Shown: positions 1 through 5,540 of the stretch, in pieces
Position numbering within the stretch: position 1 is the stretch's first letter
How the letters are laid out: each line of letters begins with the position of its first letter
NCBI GenBank assembly: GCA_021793535.1
Contig: JAJYSO010000140.1
Span: 1 to 5,540 of the forward strand
Source: Bacteroidota bacterium
GTDB lineage: Bacteria; Bacteroidota; Bacteroidia; Flavobacteriales; Flavobacteriaceae
Direction: 5' to 3'
DNA: 5,540 bases
Translations under genes and position numbers: made by a program
Notes under the pieces: generated by a model
The model's database searches: none
The model's input: only the letters and a program-made list of their open reading frames with translations
What the model was told of the DNA's origin: nothing

Positions 1-602
1 CCGATCTATTCCCGTGGCCGATCTATAAAATTAAATTAGGTACCTCAGAGGATATCGAGATTGTCAAAGCCTTGCGTCAAGAAACAGATGCTGTCTTTAG
101 AATCGATGCAAATTGTGCTTGGACCTTGCAAGAAACTATTGAAAACGCCCAGCAGCTCAAAGCCCTAGGGGTAGAGTTTCTGGAACAGCCCATGCCCGAC
201 CCCGGAACGGATACCAAGAAGTGGGAAGAATTAAAAACAGCCTATACCACATCAGCCCTGCCCATTATCGCGGATGAAAACTGCATCGTTGAAGCCGACG
301 TGGACAAATGCAAGGGTTATTTTCACGGAATCAACATCAAATTGGTGAAATGCGGAGGCCTAACCCCAGCACTTCGAATGATCAAAAAAGCCAAAAACTA
401 CAAGATGAAACTCATGGTAGGCAGCATGAATGAAAGTACTACGGGATCCTCTGCAGCCGCTCATCTCCTTCCCTACTTGGATTATATCGATTTAGACGGG
501 CCTTTACTTCAAGCCCAAGACACGGCCTCTGGAATCCGCTTCGACCAAGGTAAAATCCTCTATGCCGATCGCCCGGGAACGGGAGCAGTCTTATTAAAGT
601 AA
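1..602 (+). CDS. Dipeptide epimerase (L-Ala-D/L-Glu epimerase type), enolase superfamily; 5' end cut by window edge
   Basis: The reading frame is open from base 3 to the TAA at 600-602 (199 residues visible). Family members are usually about 340 residues, so the N-terminal capping domain and the true start lie outside the window; the TTG at 72 is internal. Seen: the KxK pair in YKIKLG (codons 27-29 and 33-35), metal-binding acids Asp in RIDAN (105-107), Glu in LEQP (183-185) and Asp in ADEN (273-275), and the second catalytic lysine in IKLVKCGG (probably 348-350). A DLD motif follows near the C-terminus (489-497). Known: enolase-superfamily epimerases use two opposing lysines and a Mg2+ site, and the DxD motif of dipeptide epimerases holds the substrate's alpha-amino group. 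The usual role is cytoplasmic conversion of murein-derived L-Ala-D-Glu to L-Ala-L-Glu. Specificity varies within the family, including among Bacteroidota, so the exact dipeptide is uncertain. It runs convergently to the minus-strand operon. Confidence 0.92.
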   Translation, partial: DLFPWPIYKIKLGTSEDIEIVKALRQETDAVFRIDANCAWTLQETIENAQQLKALGVEFLEQPMPDPGTDTKKWEELKTAYTTSALPIIADENCIVEADVDKCKGYFHGINIKLVKCGGLTPALRMIKKAKNYKMKLMVGSMNESTTGSSAAAHLLPYLDYIDLDGPLLQAQDTASGIRFDQGKILYADRPGTGAVLLK

Positions 603-605
603 TTG
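603..605. other. 3-bp convergent junction between two genes
   Basis: The epimerase stop (TAA, 600-602) and the esterase stop (TGA read on minus, 606-608) are separated by three bases. There is no room for an intergenic terminator. I see no GC-rich hairpin followed by a T-run on either strand in the adjoining coding sequence, so the two transcripts probably overlap at their 3' ends. Confidence 0.85.
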
Positions 606-1436
606 TCAATCGACCAGCTCTCCTTCAAAGTAATCTCTAAAGAAAAGAAGGTGATAAGGCAAGGCATTGCGCCAATAGGTCCAGGTATGCCCTCCGGGGC
701 GTTCAATATAATCGTGCTTGATTTTAAGCCGAAGCAACTGCTGGTGCAATTGACGGTTAACCTCGATAAATACATCATCAATCCCTATATCAATAAAAAG
801 TGCAAGCTCTTTATCTTTCAACCGCTCCACCAGATTGATCACACTGTGTTGCTCCCAGTTATCTCGATGCTCCTTTTCACTCCCCAATACCTTTTTTAAA
901 TTCCAATTTTCCGGAAAAGGTCTCAAATCTACCCCACCGCTCATGGAAGTCGCCGCTCCATATAAAGAAGGGTGTCGAATAGAAAGGTAAAGCGCTCCAT
1001 GTCCGCCCATACTCAATCCTGCAATACCGCGATGCAAGCGATCGGATTTGGTTCTGTATATGCGATCCACATCTTCGATTAAAGTGGTGGTCATAAAAGT
1101 CTCATAACGCCGATTACTATCAACCGGACTATCTATATACCAGCTATCATACCCCCCATCAGGAGTGACGATGATCATCTGAAATTCATCCACATAATCC
1201 TGTAATTTCGGAACAGATTGCAGCCAACTTAAATAATTCCCGCTATAGCCGTGAAGCAGATACAAAACCGGATAGCGTTTTTGTGGATGAGTCTGATAGG
1301 CATCCGGTAACAAAACCAAGCTGTAAACATTTTTGCCCATCTGTGCACTATAGCTTTCTAAAGTATCAAGGGTCCCTCCAGTTCCTTTCAAAAAAAGGAA
1401 ACAGAAGATCACGAAAAAGACTATCCTTTTTTTCAT
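606..1436 (-). CDS. Exported alpha/beta-hydrolase of the putative esterase family (S-formylglutathione hydrolase / feruloyl esterase-like)
   Basis: A 276-residue serine hydrolase. The N-terminus has a KKR cluster followed by a hydrophobic core at about residues 5-16, reading as a Sec signal peptide or anchor. No lipobox cysteine is evident and the cleavage site is unclear. The fold is marked by YPVLYLLHGYSG (55-66, oxyanion-side HG motif), PDGGYDSWY (92-100), the nucleophile elbow GLSMGG (Ser142), DIGIDD (216-221, Asp220 or Asp221 the likely triad acid) and GGHTW (His250), in the order expected of the family. The Ser-Asp-His triad therefore looks complete. Known: this family cleaves carboxylic and thio-esters and includes acyltransferases such as mycolyltransferases; the substrate cannot be predicted here. 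It is the last gene of the probable operon, starting 23 bp after the phosphorylase-like gene; a GGGAAAAG stretch lies in that gap, about 13 bases or more from the ATG. An extracytoplasmic ester or acyl-transfer role is inferred from the signal peptide. Confidence 0.88.
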   Translation of the reverse strand: MKKRIVFFVIFCFLFLKGTGGTLDTLESYSAQMGKNVYSLVLLPDAYQTHPQKRYPVLYLLHGYSGNYLSWLQSVPKLQDYVDEFQMIIVTPDGGYDSWYIDSPVDSNRRYETFMTTTLIEDVDRIYRTKSDRLHRGIAGLSMGGHGALYLSIRHPSLYGAATSMSGGVDLRPFPENWNLKKVLGSEKEHRDNWEQHSVINLVERLKDKELALFIDIGIDDVFIEVNRQLHQQLLRLKIKHDYIERPGGHTWTYWRNALPYHLLFFRDYFEGELVD

Positions 1437-1459
1437 TACAACGATTCTTTTCCCAAGCG

Positions 1460-3142
1460 TTATTGGTTAAAAATTTGTTCTACAATCTTTTCGGTAATCC
1501 AATAGGTGGGTTTCACTCCGGCCATCCCTAGGCCGCCTGAGGCCAATGTACTTCCTGTCTCCAAAGGGTTGTCACTGGCATAGTATGCATACCGCAACTT
1601 CACCAGCGGTGAGATGTTCCCCCTAAGCCGCGATGCCGCTTGAATTGCCTTTTGGTAATGCGCTCCTTCCATCTCCAATCCAATCACATTCCATGTGGAT
1701 TCTTTAAAAAATCGCAAAACGTCTTTATTCTGTAAAGACGTTCCCAAAACCGTAATCATCGGCCCCTTGTACACCGGGATTCCGCTGCCTTCAAAATCGC
1801 TTTTTTTCAATTCATTCTTAAAGGGGTAATTATCAGCGGTTCCTTCAAACAAGTGGGCACTTGGAATCATGATATCTCCTTTTTTGCCTTCCAAAATTCC
1901 CGCCTTCCCCATGATAGAGATGGACCGCACATTGAGGTAAATATCTTTTTCCCCTACTTTATAAGGCTTTAAAAGTTCATCCATACTCTCGTATGCCTGC
2001 TCGCCAAAAGCATAATCCATGACCACAATAACCGCAGCTTTCCGCTTGTCTCGAATCTGAAATCTGGGGTCCTGATGATGCAGCTTTAACGTATCAAAAA
2101 TCTGAACATTGATATTGGCCCCACTCTCATCCTGAACGTACAGCATGCCTCTTTTGAGTGCTTCTTCTTCAATTTTCGCTCTTCTGGCAAAGTTCTCTTC
2201 CTGACTCAGCTCCTCATAAATCTTAAAAATATCTTTTCCTTCTTCAATTTCCTTTTGAAAGACCACAGAAGCAAACAAGGTATTCATCACCGAATGCATG
2301 TTTGCACTCACCACATGTATACGCCGCCCGATCAGCCCATTGTCTTTCAAGACCCTTTTTACCTTATTGGCCCATATTTCTCCATGTATATGATGTCCTA
2401 AGCGTTCGCGAAGGACCGGAGTAAAGGAAATCGCTCTTTTCTCATCCTTAAATTTTTCATCGATTGCGAGCTTCCCCAAGTAATAAATAACATGTAAAAA
2501 ACGGTCTCTATTCTCCGGAATAGCAAAGGCATCATAGATATTGGAAAGCACCTCAAAAGTATGCCCCAATATGTTTGCGGCATGGGTCAGGGCTATTTCA
2601 CGCTGAGGTTTGGTCAATTCCCCGAGCCGAACGGCATCTTCCAGTTTTTTCCAGTCGCGGTTAGTCTTTCCCTCATTGGTAATCACCACTGTGTTTAAAA
2701 TCTTTGCCGACTCAATATACAGGAAGGTAAGGTGGGTGAGGATATCATAAATCTCAGAGCGCCCTCTTGTAATTTCAATATTCATCTGTTCCTCATCGAT
2801 GCGATAGCAATTTCGCCTTCTCTTCTTTGGAATAATCGGCTTAAAATGCGAATTTCTATACCCCTCGGCACTGGTTAAATTAATAAAGCGGCACTCCTCT
2901 ATACCCATAGGCAATCGATCAATGACATACAAAAGGCCGTTGAGCTCCAACTTCTCTTCTGCGATGGAACCATAAATTTCCGGACGTAAAAACAGCAAGG
3001 CGTCCCGAAGTGTTTGTCCAGACACGCCCATAGGTTTATAAAAACCTCGATTAAACAAGTGACGCATGGTAATATATAGGCGCTCTATAGCATGTGAACT
3101 TTCCTGCGCTCGCGTCCGCTCTCTATTTTTGATTTTCTCCAT
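1460..3142 (-). CDS. Conserved Bacteroidota protein of unknown function with a nucleoside-phosphorylase/AMP-nucleosidase-like C-terminal domain (probably the DUF6909 family)
   Basis: 560 residues with no signal peptide or membrane segment, so probably cytoplasmic. Residues 1-245 look mostly helical with no motif I recognise; a basic cluster PKKRRRN sits at 105-111. Residues 248-290 hold a histidine-rich stretch (GHHIHGEIW, then RRIHVVSANMHS). From about 368 the sequence resembles the phosphorylase superfamily: VIVVMDYAFG (371-380), IMGKAG (410-415), GDIMIP (422-427), EGTADNY (433-439), EMEG (490-493) and ASDNP (522-526). In characterised relatives, Met-Glu of the EMEG position contacts ribose and the Asp of the SD position is the catalytic acid; both are present here (Glu492, Asp524). 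Nucleosidase or phosphorylase activity is therefore possible, but this is inference and the base or nucleotide is unknown. The ATG at 3142 is the first possible one, since an in-frame TAA lies at 3158-3160. It overlaps the GH3 gene by 20 bases. The DUF6909 name is from memory. Confidence 0.75.
   Translation of the reverse strand: MEKIKNRERTRAQESSHAIERLYITMRHLFNRGFYKPMGVSGQTLRDALLFLRPEIYGSIAEEKLELNGLLYVIDRLPMGIEECRFINLTSAEGYRNSHFKPIIPKKRRRNCYRIDEEQMNIEITRGRSEIYDILTHLTFLYIESAKILNTVVITNEGKTNRDWKKLEDAVRLGELTKPQREIALTHAANILGHTFEVLSNIYDAFAIPENRDRFLHVIYYLGKLAIDEKFKDEKRAISFTPVLRERLGHHIHGEIWANKVKRVLKDNGLIGRRIHVVSANMHSVMNTLFASVVFQKEIEEGKDIFKIYEELSQEENFARRAKIEEEALKRGMLYVQDESGANINVQIFDTLKLHHQDPRFQIRDKRKAAVIVVMDYAFGEQAYESMDELLKPYKVGEKDIYLNVRSISIMGKAGILEGKKGDIMIPSAHLFEGTADNYPFKNELKKSDFEGSGIPVYKGPMITVLGTSLQNKDVLRFFKESTWNVIGLEMEGAHYQKAIQAASRLRGNISPLVKLRYAYYASDNPLETGSTLASGGLGMAGVKPTYWITEKIVEQIFNQ
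3123..3142 (-). other. Stop/start overlap coupling the GH3 and phosphorylase-like genes
   Basis: The ATG of the phosphorylase-like gene (3140-3142) lies 20 bases inside the GH3 gene, whose TAG is at 3123-3125, in a different frame. No strong Shine-Dalgarno sequence precedes the ATG; upstream is an A/T-rich stretch with a seven-base A run (minus strand, 3153-3159). Translational coupling by reinitiation is the simplest reading and would hold the two proteins at linked amounts. Confidence 0.7.
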
Positions 3143-4634
3143 CTCTACAATATTTTTTTAATTTCTCTGCAATTCCTCGGTCGTTGGACAAACGCGGTAA
3201 CTTGTTTTGTCCGCCCAACTTCCCGATGGACTGCATGTATTTTTGAAACCCGTCTTTCGCTACCTTGGTCACCACCAATTTACGCAATATCTTTCCTTCA
3301 ATCAAATCCTTGTAATAAGCATTTTGAAGGCAAAGTTCGGCATCTAGTTGATCAATAAAAGCCCTGAGATCTCCCGGTTCTTCATCAAACTCAATAAACC
3401 ACTCATGATAGGGAAGTCCATGTTGGGGATTCACCTGTGGAGCCACCGTAAATTCATTGACACGAGCGCTTACCATATTCAAGGTCTGTTGTAGGGCTGT
3501 TTCCACTTCTTTTCCAATCACGTGCTCTCCAAAGGCAGAAATAAAATGTTTCAATCGCCCTGAAACCACTATGCGATAAGGGCTTAAACTGACAAACCGG
3601 ACCGTATCCCCTAAATTGTATCGCCACAAACCAGCCGTTGTAGAAATCACCATGACATAATCCACTCCTAACTTCACCTCTTGTAGGGTTAACGTTGGGG
3701 ATGTCTCACCTTCAAAACGATGTACCTCCACAAACTCATAAAAAATCCCTGCATCCAAACGCAAAAGGAGGCCTTCTTTATCCTGTCGATCTTGAAAGGC
3801 AAAGAATCCCTCTGAAGCCGGAAAGAGTTCAATACTCGGGATTTTTTTTCCGATCAGCTTTTGAAAGCGTTTTCGATAAGGTGCAAAATTTACCCCACCA
3901 TATATAAAAAGTTCAAAATTCGGGAAAAGCTCACTTATGGTTTTCCCGGTTTCTTCCTGTAGGTGTTCAAAATACATTTGGACCCAGGAGGGAATCCCGC
4001 TGATGATGGTCATATTTTCATGCTTAGTTTCCCGAATAATGGCCTCCAATTTATCTTCCCAATCCGGAATACAATTAGTACGCCAACTCGGCAACCTATT
4101 TTTCTGTAAATACCCGGGTACAAAATGAGCCGATATTCCCGATAGTCTTCCGGTGGGTATGCCATTGGTATCGGAGAGCTCTGGGCTCCCTTGTAAAAAA
4201 ATCATCTTTCCATCTACAAAATCAGTTTGCCCCGTTTGATGAATGTAATTTAGAATGGCATTTCGAGCGCCCTCAATATGAGTAGGCATGGACGCTTTGG
4301 AAATAGGAATATACTTCGCTCCGCTGGTCGTTCCTGAAGTCTTAGCAAAATACAGCGGTCTCCCCGGCCAGAGGATGTCTTGTTCACCGCTCACCACCCG
4401 GTTGATATAAGGTTTTAGGGCTTCGTAATCTCGGATGGGAACGCGATCGATAAAATCATCATAACGCCTTATGCTCTTGAATCCGTGCTCTTGACCGAAA
4501 GCGGTCTCTTTGCTCGTTTCCATGAGCTCCTTAAAAACTTTCTCTTGGGCTACTATTGGATGATCGGCCCATTTTTTTATTTTACTGACAACTAGCTGAG
4601 CATACAATTTTGCTCCTATGGTTTTAAAACTCAT
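3123..4634 (-). CDS. GH3 family acyl-adenylating amide synthetase (GH3 auxin-responsive promoter family protein)
   Basis: A full-length GH3-family protein (503 residues) of the ANL adenylating superfamily. The three nucleotide-binding motifs are visible in order: KTSGTTSGAKYIP (98-110, phosphate-binding loop), ASEGFF (273-278) and WRYNLGDTVRF (337-347). The hinge region SGRLKHFISAFGEHV (358-372) and a C-terminal GKLGGQNKLPRLSND follow, as in other flavobacterial members. Known: plant GH3 enzymes convert carboxylic acids such as indole-acetate or jasmonate to acyl-AMP and then join them to an amino acid, releasing AMP. Acid and amine partners of the bacterial branch cannot be read from sequence. 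No signal or membrane segment is seen, so it is likely cytoplasmic. The ATG at 4634 gives the family-typical N-terminus and lies 9 bp after the M23 stop; its leader is A/T-rich without a well-placed Shine-Dalgarno. The 3' end overlaps the phosphorylase-like gene, suggesting linked function. Confidence 0.93.
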   Translation of the reverse strand: MSFKTIGAKLYAQLVVSKIKKWADHPIVAQEKVFKELMETSKETAFGQEHGFKSIRRYDDFIDRVPIRDYEALKPYINRVVSGEQDILWPGRPLYFAKTSGTTSGAKYIPISKASMPTHIEGARNAILNYIHQTGQTDFVDGKMIFLQGSPELSDTNGIPTGRLSGISAHFVPGYLQKNRLPSWRTNCIPDWEDKLEAIIRETKHENMTIISGIPSWVQMYFEHLQEETGKTISELFPNFELFIYGGVNFAPYRKRFQKLIGKKIPSIELFPASEGFFAFQDRQDKEGLLLRLDAGIFYEFVEVHRFEGETSPTLTLQEVKLGVDYVMVISTTAGLWRYNLGDTVRFVSLSPYRIVVSGRLKHFISAFGEHVIGKEVETALQQTLNMVSARVNEFTVAPQVNPQHGLPYHEWFIEFDEEPGDLRAFIDQLDAELCLQNAYYKDLIEGKILRKLVVTKVAKDGFQKYMQSIGKLGGQNKLPRLSNDRGIAEKLKKYCRDGENQK

Positions 4635-4643
4635 CCTATAAAT

Positions 4644-5537
4644 TTAATCAAAATCAAAAAAGTCCTGTGGATTTAAGGCATGTGCGTTTTCCCAAAGTTC
4701 AAAATGCAAATGCGGTCCTGTGGTATATTCTCCGGTATTTCCTGTCAAGGCAATCACCTCTCCTTTTTTTACGTAATCCCCTTGTCTTTTGAGCAAGGTG
4801 ATGTTGTGCTTGTAGACCGAAAGCAAATTAAAATCGTGTTTCAAGATAATGACATAACCCGTTTCCACTGTCCATTCAGCAAAAACTACCACTCCTTCGG
4901 CTGTGGCTTTGACCGGAGAATTTTCATCCAAGCTGATATCGACTCCGTAGTGATGTTCTTCGGGGTCATAGGCTTGGGAAATCATTCCTTTTACTGGAGG
5001 ATACAATTGAACAGAAGACGGCTTAATCAAAGGATTGAATATATTATATCGCTCGTTACTTTCCACTTCCTTCCTTAAAATAGAATCCATTTTTGATGGG
5101 CTGAGTTCAGGCTCTGCCCTTACCAAGGCATTCTCCTCTTCCACTGCCACCCTTTCTTCACGATCCTGTTCTCCTTGCTGATCAACGGTCTCCAAACTAT
5201 CTCCAAGTAACACGTGCTGTATGGAGTTGAAATACTGGGTATTCCGCTCCAAAACTTTTTCCAAGGAATCGGTTTTATAGGTGAGCATAACCGCCTGTCG
5301 CTTCAACTTTGCGGAAGAATATCCCGGAATGTATTCCTTCAACGGCGTATAGGCAATCAATAAAAGCGTTAAAAAGACGAACAAAACGATGGCCATACAA
5401 AAGAACACAAACACGTTTAACCGACTTGTCCTAAAGGTAAAACGTTCCTCAAAGGTTTCCCCGTTAAGGATCACAAAACGGTATTTGTGAAATATTTTTT
5501 TGATCAGCTGTTTTCTATTTTTCTTTTGGTGCGCCAT
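4644..5537 (-). CDS. Membrane-anchored M23 (LytM/lysostaphin-type) zinc metallopeptidase
   Basis: 297 residues, predicted single-pass inner-membrane protein. A basic cytoplasmic N-terminus (1-40, with YRFVILN at 19-25 and ETFEERF at 27-33) precedes one membrane helix at about 41-63. A short helical or coiled segment (about 77-108) and an acidic low-complexity linker (about 113-160) lead to the periplasmic M23 domain (about 178-292). Zinc ligands and catalytic residues are all visible: HxxxD (His196, Asp200), the YKH histidine (His244) and HLH in GPHLHFELW (His276, His278). It therefore looks like an active peptidoglycan endopeptidase rather than a degenerate EnvC/NlpD-like activator, although such a regulatory role cannot be excluded. 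The ATG at 5537 is three bases from the window edge with the frame still open, so a longer start is possible, but the MAHQKKNRKQ beginning is typical of these proteins. First visible gene of the probable operon; its promoter lies outside the window. Confidence 0.92.
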   Translation of the reverse strand: MAHQKKNRKQLIKKIFHKYRFVILNGETFEERFTFRTSRLNVFVFFCMAIVLFVFLTLLLIAYTPLKEYIPGYSSAKLKRQAVMLTYKTDSLEKVLERNTQYFNSIQHVLLGDSLETVDQQGEQDREERVAVEEENALVRAEPELSPSKMDSILRKEVESNERYNIFNPLIKPSSVQLYPPVKGMISQAYDPEEHHYGVDISLDENSPVKATAEGVVVFAEWTVETGYVIILKHDFNLLSVYKHNITLLKRQGDYVKKGEVIALTGNTGEYTTGPHLHFELWENAHALNPQDFFDFD

Positions 5538-5540
5538 AGC

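Noticed and set aside
572..590. Small CCCG-GGAA-CGGG hairpin near the epimerase 3' end as a terminator
   Set aside because: The stem is only 4 bp, lies inside the coding sequence and is not followed by a clean T-run.
603..899. Plus-strand open frame of 98 codons opposite the esterase gene
   Set aside because: It starts at a TTG directly after the epimerase stop, lies antisense to an esterase with a full catalytic triad, and its translation has no recognisable motif.
1437..1459. Gap between the phosphorylase-like gene and the esterase as a site for a promoter or terminator
   Set aside because: Only 23 bp, with no inverted repeat and no match I could recognise to the Bacteroidota -7 TAnnTTTG element.
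3140..3160. Seven-base A run (minus strand) near the end of GH3 as a possible programmed frameshift fusing GH3 to the next protein
   Set aside because: Reaching the downstream frame needs a +1 or -2 shift, not the usual -1. That frame also has a TAA at 3158-3160 just upstream, and the downstream gene has its own ATG at 3142.
3695..4128. Two plus-strand open frames (3695-3907 and 3937-4128) opposite GH3, plus a minor minus-strand frame at 2398-2583
   Set aside because: All lie fully inside strongly supported genes in other frames and show no domain features.
4680..5078. Plus-strand open frame of 132 codons opposite the M23 gene
   Set aside because: It is antisense to the conserved M23 catalytic domain; its cysteine- and phenylalanine-rich translation looks like a shadow frame.

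Overview
The window looks like a chromosomal segment of a member of the Bacteroidota, most likely a flavobacterium. The evidence is protein-level: the GH3-family enzyme, the single-pass M23 peptidase with a YRFVILN-type juxtamembrane segment, and the dipeptide epimerase all read like flavobacterial versions. The A/T-rich leaders without strong Shine-Dalgarno motifs also fit. The assignment rests on recalled family resemblance, not on a search.

Layout: bases 1-602 hold the 3' part (199 codons visible) of a plus-strand dipeptide epimerase of the enolase superfamily. From 606 to 5537 everything is on the minus strand. In transcription order the genes are a membrane-anchored M23 (LytM-type) metallopeptidase (5537-4644), a GH3-type acyl-adenylating amide synthetase (4634-3123), a 560-residue protein with a nucleoside-phosphorylase-like C-terminal half (3142-1460), and an exported alpha/beta-hydrolase esterase (1436-606). 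Spacings are 9 bp, a 20-bp overlap and 23 bp, so the four genes are probably one operon whose promoter lies beyond the right edge. The operon meets the epimerase tail to tail with only 3 bp between stop codons. No gap exceeds 23 bp, and I see no RNA genes, mobile elements, CRISPR arrays, long repeats or clear terminators.

How the genes may work together: the M23 peptidase and the epimerase both fit peptidoglycan turnover (cross-link cleavage outside, murein dipeptide recycling inside), although they are transcribed convergently. The less ordinary part is the GH3 / phosphorylase-like pair. GH3 enzymes activate a carboxylic acid with ATP and release AMP. The overlapping partner carries motifs resembling those of AMP nucleosidases and related nucleoside phosphorylases, including EMEG and ASDNP. 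A shared small-molecule pathway is an attractive but untested inference, and no substrate can be read from the sequence.
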